Program-made: the position numbers and the translations under genes | Source of the DNA: Candidatus Neoruminococcus faecicola | Lineage (GTDB): Bacteria > Bacillota > Clostridia > Oscillospirales > Ruminococcaceae | Length of the DNA: 33,626 bases | Reading direction: 5' to 3' | Assembly: GCA_904398325.1 (NCBI GenBank) | Contig: CAJFPC010000026.1 | Coordinates: 1 to 33,626 of the forward strand | Part shown: one piece after another, positions 24,423 to 31,960 of the stretch | Position numbering within the stretch: position 1 is the stretch's first letter | Layout of the letters: the number at the start of each line of letters is the position of its first letter | Notes under the pieces: model-generated | What the model saw: only the letters and a program-made list of their open reading frames with translations | Databases searched by the model: none | Told to the model about the DNA's origin: nothing

Positions 24423-24926
24423 TTAAATCAGGCCCCGGGTCAGAAAGATGGCAGAAACCGTCTCCCCTTCCAGGTCAAAGCAGAGGGCCGGCTCCCCCGC
24501 CCCCTCCGAAACCCGGTAGGTCAGCGTGTAGCCATCATCTTCATCCGGCTGGCCATAGGCGGCGATCACCTCATCCCGGCTGGCGCCGACCCCGATGCCC
24601 TTGGAGGTGGTGACGGCGGAATCCTCCGTGTAAATCTCGGTGAGCATATCCCCCTGTGCCAACGGATTGGTATAAAATTCCACTGTCGGATAGGCGTAGG
24701 TTTTATCCAGCCCGTCGTAGGCGCAGGATCTCCCCTCTGCGTATTCATAATCGCTGCCCAGCGCGTCGGTGACTGCTTCAATCGGGTCCCCGCAGCGGAA
24801 GACGTTCCCCTCCACCGTCAGCAAGAGATCCTCCTGCGCAAAGGCGCCCTCCTCCGCGGCGGCACTGCAGCCGGATGCTGCCAGCAGCATGGCACAGCAG
24901 CTTAAAATCACAAACAGACGTTTCAC
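24423..24926 (-). CDS. lipoprotein, two SmpA/BLIP-like halves, third gene of the dlt operon
   Basis: A 167-residue lipoprotein from a GTG start at 24926 with AAAGGAG eight bases upstream. Signal VKRLFVILSCCAMLLAASGC (lipid Cys20). The mature part has two similar halves: GDPIEAVTDALGSDYEYAEG (about 45-64) and GASRDEVIAAYGQPDEDDG (about 117-136). Each has the G-x-x-x-(D/E)-x-V-x-x-x-(L/Y)-G pattern of SmpA/BLIP-type domains, often protein-binding. Substrate or partner unknown. It lies 37 bases after the serine hydrolase gene and 13 bases before dltA. Confidence 0.82.
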   Translation of the reverse strand: MKRLFVILSCCAMLLAASGCSAAAEEGAFAQEDLLLTVEGNVFRCGDPIEAVTDALGSDYEYAEGRSCAYDGLDKTYAYPTVEFYTNPLAQGDMLTEIYTEDSAVTTSKGIGVGASRDEVIAAYGQPDEDDGYTLTYRVSEGAGEPALCFDLEGETVSAIFLTRGLI

Positions 24927-24963
24927 GATCCAGTCTCCTTTCCCGGCGCATCTACGAAAGCGG

Positions 24964-26094
24964 TTATCCCTCATAAGCCGCCAGCACATAATCAACAAAA
25001 TATCCCCGGGAGGTATAGCTGTTCTGCGGGCCGGGGCTGGCGATCACCGTCACCAGATCCAGCTCCGGCACCACAATGATATACTGCCCCCAGGCGCCGA
25101 AGGCATAATAGGTATCGATGCCGCCAAAATTGCGGATCCACCACTGATAGCCGTAGGAGCCGGTGCCGTCCCCGGCGCCGCTGTTCTGGGCGGTGGTGGA
25201 AGCCGCCACCCACTGGGCGGGCACCAGCTGCTGGCCCTGCCACTCCCCGTTCTGCAAAAACAGCTGCCCGAAGCGGGCCGCATCCCGGACCGTCATGGCG
25301 ATGCCGTTGCCCCCGTCGGTGACGCCCTGGGGATCGGTATGCCAGGTGACGCTCTCCATGCCCATGGGGTCAAAAAGCTTTTCGCGGCCGTACTCCAGCT
25401 CGCTCATGCCGGTGGCCGCCTCCAGGGCGGCGGCAATCAGATGGGTGTTGCCGGTGCTGTAGTTAAACAGCGTGCCCGGCTCCGCCACCAGGCTGCGGCC
25501 CAAAATATAATCCACCCAGTTGGGCGCCGATTGGAATTCATTCCAGTTGGAATAGCTGCCGCCCCATTCGTACCATTCCAGCCCGGAGGTCTGGGTCAGC
25601 AGGTGCCGCAGGGTGATCTGCTGCTTGCGGGTATCCTCCTCTTCCAGCACCTGGGGCAGGTATTCATACAGCGGATCATCCACGCTGTCAAAATACCCCT
25701 CCTCCAGCGCGATGCCAAACAGCGCCCCGGTAAAGGATTTAGAGGCCGAATGCAGCGGGTAGACGCTGTCCTCGCCGTAGCCGTCCTGATAATATTCGTC
25801 GATGATGACCCTATCCTTGACCGTCAGCATGGCATAGACCTGGCCGGCGTCCAGCGCGGCGTGCAGCTGGTCAAATACCGCCGGGTCCATGTTGTGGTTC
25901 TCGGGGGAATCCACCTGCCAGACAAACGCCTCCGGCTCGGGCGGCGCCGCTTCCTCCTGCCTGGCAGAATCCCCCGCAGCCTCCGGCGCCGGAGAAGACG
26001 CCTGGGAGGAGGATACCGCCTCCTCTCCCCCGCCGGAACAGGCGGTCATCATGCACAAACCGGCCGCCAGCACGGCGGCAATCCATCGTTTCAT
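24964..26094 (-). CDS. beta-lactamase-fold serine hydrolase lipoprotein (COG1680-like)
   Basis: A 376-residue lipoprotein: signal with lipobox MTAC (Cys19), a Ser/Ala/Pro/Glu linker to about residue 58, then a serine-hydrolase domain of the class C beta-lactamase/esterase type. Ser116-x-x-Lys119 lies in LHSASKSF (nucleophile and base), Tyr212 in FNYSTGNTHL fills the second motif, and the C-terminal part has SYGYQWWIRN and YAFGAWGQYIIVVPELDLV, close to the 6-aminohexanoate-hydrolase-like branch. Members include amidases, esterases and D-Ala-releasing enzymes. Next to dlt genes, a role in removing or moving D-Ala on the surface, as FmtA does in Staphylococcus, is plausible but unproven. SD AAAGGAA. 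Confidence 0.88.
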   Translation of the reverse strand: MKRWIAAVLAAGLCMMTACSGGGEEAVSSSQASSPAPEAAGDSARQEEAAPPEPEAFVWQVDSPENHNMDPAVFDQLHAALDAGQVYAMLTVKDRVIIDEYYQDGYGEDSVYPLHSASKSFTGALFGIALEEGYFDSVDDPLYEYLPQVLEEEDTRKQQITLRHLLTQTSGLEWYEWGGSYSNWNEFQSAPNWVDYILGRSLVAEPGTLFNYSTGNTHLIAAALEAATGMSELEYGREKLFDPMGMESVTWHTDPQGVTDGGNGIAMTVRDAARFGQLFLQNGEWQGQQLVPAQWVAASTTAQNSGAGDGTGSYGYQWWIRNFGGIDTYYAFGAWGQYIIVVPELDLVTVIASPGPQNSYTSRGYFVDYVLAAYEG

Positions 26095-26133
26095 CCTGTC
26101 ATCTTCCTTTCTCCAAAATCACGGATCCGGCGC

Positions 26134-27078
26134 TCACCCTTTATCGGCGGGGCCGTAGCCCTCCAGGCCGAATACCGGCGGCACCGTGTTCAGCTTCATC
26201 GGCGGCAGTGGGCCGTTCTCAGCCTCCCAAGCGGCGATTTCAGCGTCAGCCTCGGCGCGCAGGGCCTCCAGATCCGGGGCGGCGGTTTCCTCAAAGCTGC
26301 CGGGCTCCGGCTGGGGGTAATCCTGCGGGCAATCGGGCAGGAGATACTGCGACAAAACCGCCTCCTGCTGCTGCCCGTCCAGCAGGCCGGATTCCGCCAG
26401 CCGCCGCCCCCACAGGTGGGAGGCGAAAAGGGTGGCATCCCCTTTGAGAAAATAGCGGTACCGGATCCGGCCGTGACGGGTGATGTTGTCTTCCAGCTGG
26501 CAGTCCAGATGGTACCAGGTCCCGTCGATCCGCACCGCTGTCCAGGCGTGATCCACCAGGTGGCCCTCCACCGAATAGGTCAGCCCCGGCACATACTCCG
26601 CCTGCAGGCCCATGCCGCGCAATAACAGCGTCAGCGCCGCGGCGTAATCCTCACACATGCCTACCTCGAAACGCAGGGGGCTGAGCGCCCGCTGTTCCAG
26701 ATAGGGAATCGGCTCTTCTCCGCCGCCGTGGACCCGCCAGAGGCTAAGGCCGATGGGCTCCTCCAAATAGGTGTGCTCGATCATATAGTCAAAGGCGGCC
26801 TTGGTCCGTTCATATTCGCTCATGCCGGGGGTGTAGATTTCCTCCAGCACCCCGTCCACCAGGCTCTGCACATAGGGGTGCAGAGCGGCATAAGACGATT
26901 CCGATTCCGCTTCCGTCCCGCCGCTTTCCTGCGGGCTGTCAGGCTGCCGGGGCGGCTGCAAAGCCTCCGCCTGGGAAGAAGGCGCCTGGCTGGCAGCCGG
27001 CAAATCCTCCTGACCGGCGCAGCCGCCGATCAAAACTGCCAGCGCCAGCAGCGCCGCGATGGTCGTATTTCTCCTCAT
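26134..27078 (-). CDS. transglutaminase-like lipoprotein with C-terminal CPQDYP-PPVF module; first gene of the dlt operon
   Basis: A 314-residue lipoprotein: signal MRRNTTIAALLALAVLIGGC (lipid Cys20), linker rich in Gln, Pro, Ser and Glu, then a transglutaminase-like domain (about 65-225). The Cys-His-Asp triad is visible: Cys142 in VGMCEDYAAAL, His177 in VDHAWTAVRIDG, Asp192 in WYHLDCQ. In bacteria such domains are often proteases or amide-handling enzymes. Residues 249-303 form a module shared with the small lipoprotein between dltB and dltC. The ATG at 27078 has AAAGGAGC upstream and gives a clean signal peptide; the upstream extension overlaps the promoter and is discarded. Confidence 0.85.
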   Translation of the reverse strand: MRRNTTIAALLALAVLIGGCAGQEDLPAASQAPSSQAEALQPPRQPDSPQESGGTEAESESSYAALHPYVQSLVDGVLEEIYTPGMSEYERTKAAFDYMIEHTYLEEPIGLSLWRVHGGGEEPIPYLEQRALSPLRFEVGMCEDYAAALTLLLRGMGLQAEYVPGLTYSVEGHLVDHAWTAVRIDGTWYHLDCQLEDNITRHGRIRYRYFLKGDATLFASHLWGRRLAESGLLDGQQQEAVLSQYLLPDCPQDYPQPEPGSFEETAAPDLEALRAEADAEIAAWEAENGPLPPMKLNTVPPVFGLEGYGPADKG

Positions 27079-27121
27079 TTGCTTGCTCCTTTCCCCGGCA
27101 GACGGCCTTCCCTTCTGATTT

Positions 27122-27152
27122 ATGATAAACCTTGAAGTGAACTTTAAGTCAA
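27122..27152 (-). promoter_or_regulatory. MerR-type promoter of the extended dlt operon
   Basis: Minus strand: -35 TTGACT (27147-27152), a long 19-bp spacer, -10 TATCAT (27122-27127). The spacer region holds an imperfect dyad CTTAAAGTT-CACTTCAAG (27131-27148; 7 of 9 positions symmetric). A 19-bp spacer filled by a dyad is the hallmark of promoters that MerR-family activators bend into shape. The dyad resembles the CTTGGAGT-type operators of NmlR/AdhR-like regulators. No MerR gene is in the window. Confidence 0.65.
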
Positions 27153-27199
27153 GATCTGCATTTGTAAACTTTTTTGGAATATTATGACACAAAAATGTC

Positions 27200-27240
27200 G
27201 AAAAAAAGCAGCAGCGGAAAGCATGATGCCTTCCGCTGCT
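27200..27240 (-). terminator. terminator of nifJ
   Basis: Minus strand: AGCAGCGGAA pairs with TTCCGCTGCT around a 10-11-base loop, followed by GCTTTTTTT. 22 bases after the nifJ stop. The dlt promoter lies about 50 bases further. Confidence 0.9.
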
Positions 27241-27261
27241 GTCAGTTCCTTGATTCTCTTT

Positions 27262-30200
27262 TTAGAAGATGCCGTTGCCGGCGGCCAGTTTTTCATAAGC
27301 GGCATATTTTTCCCGGGCGTGCTCCTCAGCCAGGGCGATCAGCTCCTCCGCAATCTCCGGGAAGGTGCGGGTCAGGGCCGCATAGCGCACCTCGCCCATG
27401 AGGAAATCCCGCAGTGGGCGGCTGGGCGCCTTGGAATCCAGGGTGAAGGGGTTTTCCCCCCTGGCCTTTTTGCCGGGATGGAAGCGGTACAGGTTCCAGT
27501 AGCCGGATTCCACCGCCAGCTTGGATTCCTCCTGGGCATAACTCATGCCCTTGACGATGCCGTGGTTGATGCAGGGCGCATAGGCGATAATAAGCGACGG
27601 GCCGTGGTATTCCTCCGCCTCTTTCAGGGCGCGGATCAGCTGATTGGGATCGGCCCCCAGCGCCACCTGCGCCACATAAATGTAACCGTAGCTCATGGCC
27701 AGCATGCCCAGGTCTTTTTTCTGCACCTTTTTGCCGGAGGCCGCAAACTGCGCCACCGCGCCGATGCCGGTGGCCTTGGAAGCTTGCCCGCCGGTATTGG
27801 AATAGACCTCGGTATCCACCACCAGGATATTCACATCCTCGCCGGAGGCCAGCACATGATCCAGCCCGCCGTAGCCGATGTCGTAGGCCCAGCCGTCGCC
27901 GCCGTACATCCACATGGATTTTTTGGTCAGATGCTCGCGGTTTTCCAGCACATAGGCCACATCGTCGCCGCTGGCCTGTTCCAGCTGGGCCACCAGGGCC
28001 TCGGTGCGCTCCACCGTGCCCTCGCTCTCGTCATAATGCTGCTGCCAGGCCTCAATGGCGGCCTTCAGCTCCGGGGCGGCGGTGGCGGCAATCCGCTCCA
28101 GCCGCATGGCCAGCTGCTCCCGCTGCTGGCGCACCGCCAGGCACATGCCCAGGGAAAATTCGGCGTTATTCTCAAACAGCGAGTTGGACCAGGCCGGGCC
28201 GTGGCCCTTGCGGTTGGTGGTGTAGGGCACGCAGGGCGCCGAGGCGCCCCAGGCCTGGGTGCAGCCGGTGGCATTGGCCAGATACATCCGATCGCCGTAC
28301 AGCTGGGTCATCAGCTTGACATAGGGCGTCTCGCCGCAGCCGGCACAGGCGCCGGAAAATTCCACCAGCGGCTCCTCAAACTGGCTGCCCTTGATGGTGA
28401 ATTTGTTCATGGGGTTCTTTTTGCCGCTGACGGTGAGGGAGTAATCCCACAGCGGCTGCTGGTCCCGTTCTTCCTCCAGCGGACGCATGGTCAGGGCCTT
28501 TTCCCTGGCAGGGCAGGCGGTGGCGCAGCAGCCGCAGCCGGTGCAGTCCAGCACATCCACCTGGATGCGGTAGCTTAGCCCCGGGGCCCCGGCAGCCGCC
28601 AGGGTGTCAAAACCGGCGGGCGCCGCGGCGGTTTCCGCCTCGCTGAGCAGCACCGGGCGGATGGCCGCATGCGGGCACACCAGCGAACAGCGGTTGCACT
28701 GGATGCACTTGGAGGCATCCCAGTGGGGCACCGCAGCCGCCACGCCCCGCTTCTCATACTTCGAGGTGCCAAAGGGCAGGGTGCCGTCCTCCATGCCGAT
28801 AAAACGGCTCACCGGCAGGCTGTCGCCCTTGAGGCTGTTCATGGGCAGCATGACATTGCGGACAAAATCCGGCAGATCGGCCGGCGCTGAAACCGGCTCA
28901 TCCCGGCAGGCGGCCCAGCCGGCAGGCACTTCTACCTGATGCACGCCGCCGATGCCGCGGTCCACCGCCTCATAGTTCATCTGAAGCACCTTTTCGCCCT
29001 TGGCAAAATAGCTCTTATGGATGGCGTCCTTCATATACTGCACCGCTTCTTCGGTGGGGATGATGTTCGCCAGGCTGAAGAAGGCCGCCTGCAGCACCGT
29101 GTTGGTGCGGCCGCCCAGGCCGATTTCCTGGGCAATGGTGGAGGCGTCGATCACATAGAATTTGGCGTGCTTTTCCGCCAGCTGGCGCTTGACCTTGCCG
29201 GGCAGGTGCTGCTCCAGCTCCTCCAGCGGCCAGCTGCAGTTAAGTAAGAAGGTGCCCCCTTCCTTAAGCTCGTTGACAATGTCGTATTTATCCAGGTAGG
29301 ACTGGTTGTGGCAGGCGATAAAATCCGCCCTGGTCACCAGATAGCTGGAAAGGATGGGGTTTTTGCCGAAGCGCAGGTGGCTCTTGGTGATGCCGCCGGA
29401 TTTTTTGGTGTCGTATTCAAAATAGGCCTGGGCATAAAGGCCGGTATGGTCGCCGATGATTTTAATGGAGTTTTTGTTGGCGCCCACGGTGCCGTCGGAG
29501 CCCAGTCCCCAGAATTTGCAGCTGATGGCGCCGTGGCCGGTTTCCACATCCGGGCCGACGGTGAGGGAATGATGGGTCACGTCATCGTCGATGCCCACGG
29601 TGAAATGGTTTTTGGGCTCCTCCTCCAGCATGTTGTCAAACACGGCGATCATCTGCGCCGGGGTCACATCCTTGGAAGAAAGGCCGTACCGCCCCGCATA
29701 GATTTTGGGGGCGTTTTCCCGGTTGGTGTAGGCGGTGCAGATATCCTCATACAGCGGCTCGCCCAGGCTGCCGGGCTCCTTGGTGCGGTCGAGGACGGAG
29801 ATTTTTTTCACCGTCTGGGGCATCTGGCCCAGCAGATGCTCCACCGAGAAGGGGCGGAACAGATGCACCTGCAGGTAGCCCACCTTCTGGCCCTGGGCGC
29901 AGAGGTATTCCACCACTTCCCTGGCCACGCCGCTGACCGAGCCCATGGCCACAATGACCCGTTCGGCATCCGGCGCGCCGTAATAGTTGAAAAGGTGATA
30001 ATCCCGCCCGGTGAGCGCGTTGATCTGCGCCATATAATCCTCCACAATGGCGGGCAGCGCCTCATAGAAGCGGTTGCAGGATTCCCGCATCTGGAAGAAG
30101 ATATCCGGGTTCTGCACGGTGGTGCGCTGCACCGGCCGCTCGGGGTTCAGCGAGCGCTTGCGGAATTCCGACAGCGCCTTGTAATCGACCATTTTTTCCA

Positions 30201-30780
30201 GGTCGGCGTAGTCGAGGCACTCGATCTTCTGGATCTCATGGCTGGTGCGGAACCCGTCAAAAAAGTGCAGAAACGGCACCCGCCCCTTGATGGCGGAAAG
30301 ATGCGCCACCGCCGCCAGGTCCATGACCTCCTGCACGCTGCCGGTGGAGAGCAGCGCAAAGCCGGAATGACGGGTGGCCATCACGTCGCTGTGGTCGCCG
30401 AAGATGCTCATGGCATGGGTGCCCACCGTGCGGGCGCTGACATGCAGGACACCGGGGTGCAGCTGGCCGGACATCCGGTACATAGCCGGCACCATCAGCA
30501 TCAGCCCCTGGGAGGCGGTATAGCTGGTGGTCAGGGCGCCGGCCTCCAGCGAGCCGTGCATGGCGCCTGCTGCGCCGTGTTCGCTCTGCATTTCCACCAG
30601 GCGCACCGTCTGACCGAAGATATTCTTCTTCCCGTTGGCGGACCAGACATCCACCAGCTCTGCCATGGGAGAAGAAGGAGTGATGGGGTAAATGGTGGCA
30701 ACCTCGGTGAACGCGTAGGAAATATACGCCGCCGCCTCGTTGCCGTCCATCGTCTTGAATACTTTGCTCAATGAACTCAT
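27262..30780 (-). CDS. nifJ: pyruvate:ferredoxin (flavodoxin) oxidoreductase
   Basis: Single-chain PFOR of about 1172 residues: oxidises pyruvate to acetyl-CoA and CO2 and reduces ferredoxin, the key anaerobic catabolic step. Domains in order: TPP-binding domain I (YPITPSSPMAE near 30; GAAGAMHGSLEAGALTTSYTASQGL), domain II/III, an FGLGSDGTVGANKNSIKIIG segment, two 4Fe-4S motifs (CIQCNRCSLVCPH and CTGCGCCATACP, about 685-750), the proximal-cluster ACAGCGETPY, and TPP motif GDGWAYDIGYGGLDHV with TEVYSNTGGQ. The ATG at 30780 sits almost on its SD (AAAGGA); an in-frame TTG at 30771, nine bases from that SD, may be the true start. Own promoter, leader hairpin and terminator. Confidence 0.97.
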   Translation of the reverse strand: MSSLSKVFKTMDGNEAAAYISYAFTEVATIYPITPSSPMAELVDVWSANGKKNIFGQTVRLVEMQSEHGAAGAMHGSLEAGALTTSYTASQGLMLMVPAMYRMSGQLHPGVLHVSARTVGTHAMSIFGDHSDVMATRHSGFALLSTGSVQEVMDLAAVAHLSAIKGRVPFLHFFDGFRTSHEIQKIECLDYADLEKMVDYKALSEFRKRSLNPERPVQRTTVQNPDIFFQMRESCNRFYEALPAIVEDYMAQINALTGRDYHLFNYYGAPDAERVIVAMGSVSGVAREVVEYLCAQGQKVGYLQVHLFRPFSVEHLLGQMPQTVKKISVLDRTKEPGSLGEPLYEDICTAYTNRENAPKIYAGRYGLSSKDVTPAQMIAVFDNMLEEEPKNHFTVGIDDDVTHHSLTVGPDVETGHGAISCKFWGLGSDGTVGANKNSIKIIGDHTGLYAQAYFEYDTKKSGGITKSHLRFGKNPILSSYLVTRADFIACHNQSYLDKYDIVNELKEGGTFLLNCSWPLEELEQHLPGKVKRQLAEKHAKFYVIDASTIAQEIGLGGRTNTVLQAAFFSLANIIPTEEAVQYMKDAIHKSYFAKGEKVLQMNYEAVDRGIGGVHQVEVPAGWAACRDEPVSAPADLPDFVRNVMLPMNSLKGDSLPVSRFIGMEDGTLPFGTSKYEKRGVAAAVPHWDASKCIQCNRCSLVCPHAAIRPVLLSEAETAAAPAGFDTLAAAGAPGLSYRIQVDVLDCTGCGCCATACPAREKALTMRPLEEERDQQPLWDYSLTVSGKKNPMNKFTIKGSQFEEPLVEFSGACAGCGETPYVKLMTQLYGDRMYLANATGCTQAWGASAPCVPYTTNRKGHGPAWSNSLFENNAEFSLGMCLAVRQQREQLAMRLERIAATAAPELKAAIEAWQQHYDESEGTVERTEALVAQLEQASGDDVAYVLENREHLTKKSMWMYGGDGWAYDIGYGGLDHVLASGEDVNILVVDTEVYSNTGGQASKATGIGAVAQFAASGKKVQKKDLGMLAMSYGYIYVAQVALGADPNQLIRALKEAEEYHGPSLIIAYAPCINHGIVKGMSYAQEESKLAVESGYWNLYRFHPGKKARGENPFTLDSKAPSRPLRDFLMGEVRYAALTRTFPEIAEELIALAEEHAREKYAAYEKLAAGNGIF

Positions 30781-30842
30781 TCCTTTTTCAGCGTTTTCAT
30801 CCCAAATTTTCACGATTTAATACAGTAAACCGATCAAGGGTA

Positions 30843-30866
30843 TAAAAAAGCAGGGTCCCCCTGCTT
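30843..30866 (-). terminator. terminator-like hairpin in the nifJ leader
   Basis: Minus strand: AAGCAGGG pairs with CCCTGCTT (loop GGA), followed by TTTT. It lies between the nifJ promoter (30901-30929) and the gene, about 30-50 nt into the predicted transcript. A smaller stem GGGCA/TGCCC precedes it. It could be an attenuator. Confidence 0.65.
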
Positions 30867-30900
30867 GCACACCCGGGCAAACTGCCCTAAAGATATATTT

Positions 30901-30929
30901 ATATTAGCATAACGCGCCGCTGGAATCAA
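30901..30929 (-). promoter_or_regulatory. promoter of nifJ
   Basis: Minus strand: -35 TTGATT (30924-30929), 17-bp spacer, -10 TAATAT (30901-30906). Predicted start near 30894, about 115 nt upstream of nifJ. The rest of the 433-bp gap up to the next gene at 31214 holds only the nifJ leader hairpin, this promoter and the ECF-gene promoter; I see no gene in it. Confidence 0.6.
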
Positions 30930-31152
30930 GATGGGAAATGAAGCCTCCGCAAACAGCCGGTGTCACTTCTATGATTTCAACAATTCATGCCAAAAAATGA
31001 TCTCTCTCTTTGTGAGATTTCCCGATCCTGTCTATTTGCCTTGGAGGGCGGGGATATTTTGTTGTATATTATGCCGCTTTATCGCTGGAATCATCCGGTA
31101 ATTTTATGCAATATATCTATTTTCAGCAGACATCTGCCTGTATTTTCCGGCT

Positions 31153-31181
31153 TTGATTTTCCGGCGCAGCGCGCCTATACT
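31153..31181 (+). promoter_or_regulatory. promoter of ECF S-component gene
   Basis: -35 TTGATT (31153-31158), 17-bp spacer, -10 TATACT (31176-31181). Predicted start near 31188 leaves only about 26 nt before the ATG, too short for a riboswitch, although such genes often have one. Confidence 0.65.
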
Positions 31182-31213
31182 GGGAACAGTTCAAACGAGG
31201 AGGCAGCTAAACC

Positions 31214-31804
31214 ATGAAAACAACTGACCAGCGCTTTACAGTAAAAGACATGATGATTGTGGGCGTCATGGGCGCCCTGGTGTTTGCCAGCACCGCCTTT
31301 TTAAAGATCGGCCCCATCCCCACGCCGGCAGGGCCCACCATGCTGAAAACCGGCAACATCCTCTGCCTGCTGGCAGGGCTGCTGTTCGGCGGTGTGCGGG
31401 GCGGCCTGGCGGCCGGCTTCGGTTCCGCCATTTATGATATGTGCGACCCTGTCTTCATCAAAGACGCGCCCTTCACCCTGATCCGCTTTTTCCTGATGGG
31501 CTATCTCTGCGGAAAAATCGCCCATCTGGGCGGCCACACCGGTGACAGCCGCACTTTGAACATCATCGGCGCCGTAGTTGGCTCGGTGTTTTCCTTCGCC
31601 TTCCACATCATCAAGAGCATCATCGAATTGATGCTGGCCGGCAGCGCCTTTTCTGCGGCAGTGGCCAGCTGCTCCATCAGCGCCATCACCTCCGGCATCA
31701 ATGCCATCCTGGCGGTGGTCATCTCCCTGATCGTGCTGCCGGTGTGCCGCTCGGCCCTGATCCATGCCGGGTTTGGCGGGCAGCTGCAGCCCCAGGCAAA
31801 ATAA
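31214..31804 (+). CDS. ECF transporter S component (vitamin/cofactor uptake, substrate unknown)
   Basis: A 196-residue membrane protein with about six helices. The N-terminal helix segment (MMIVGVMGALVFASTAFLKIG), PTPAGPTMLKTGNILCLLAGLLFGGVRGGLAAGFGSAIYD and FTLIRFFLMGYLCGKIAHLGG are typical of small substrate-binding (S) subunits of energy-coupling-factor importers. It would share a separate EcfA-A'-T module encoded elsewhere. Good SD (AGGAGG). Monocistronic, with its own promoter and terminator. The substrate cannot be told: the short leader has no riboswitch to hint at it. Confidence 0.82.
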   Translation: MKTTDQRFTVKDMMIVGVMGALVFASTAFLKIGPIPTPAGPTMLKTGNILCLLAGLLFGGVRGGLAAGFGSAIYDMCDPVFIKDAPFTLIRFFLMGYLCGKIAHLGGHTGDSRTLNIIGAVVGSVFSFAFHIIKSIIELMLAGSAFSAAVASCSISAITSGINAILAVVISLIVLPVCRSALIHAGFGGQLQPQAK

Positions 31805-31821
31805 TCCTTTTTTTCGCCCTC

Positions 31822-31857
31822 AAAAAACGGCACGGCTGAAAAACCGCGCCGTTTTTT
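31822..31857 (+). terminator. terminator of ECF S-component gene
   Basis: Stem AAAAAACGGC-CGG with CCG-GCCGTTTTTT (one bulge on each arm), loop CTGAAAAA. 17 bases after the stop codon. The A and T tracts would allow action on either strand. Confidence 0.88.
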
Positions 31858-31896
31858 CTTATCCGCAGGGCCTGCATAAAATTGCCGCCAGCTGAG

Positions 31897-31941
31897 AATA
31901 ATAAGACAGTCTCAAAACCAGCTATGCACAACCTTATTATT
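31897..31941. repeat. spaced inverted repeat upstream of FMN_bind-like lipoprotein
   Basis: AATAATAAG (31897-31905) and CTTATTATT (31933-31941) are perfect 9-bp inverted copies, 27 bases apart, ending 10 bases before the SD of the lipoprotein gene. They could be regulator half-sites or a 5' UTR stem that hides the translation start. I see no convincing -35/-10 pair here. Confidence 0.4.
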
Positions 31942-31960
31942 TCTTACGGAGGCGAATCAC

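Noticed and set aside
26095..27192. Upstream-extended start of the transglutaminase-like lipoprotein (38 extra residues)
   Set aside because: The extension would place the start codon upstream of the promoter boxes and would bury the signal peptide. The ATG at 27078 has a good SD.
30987..31217. A 76-codon plus-strand frame before the ECF S-component gene
   Set aside because: No ribosome site, no recognisable motif, and it spans the ECF-gene promoter and SD.
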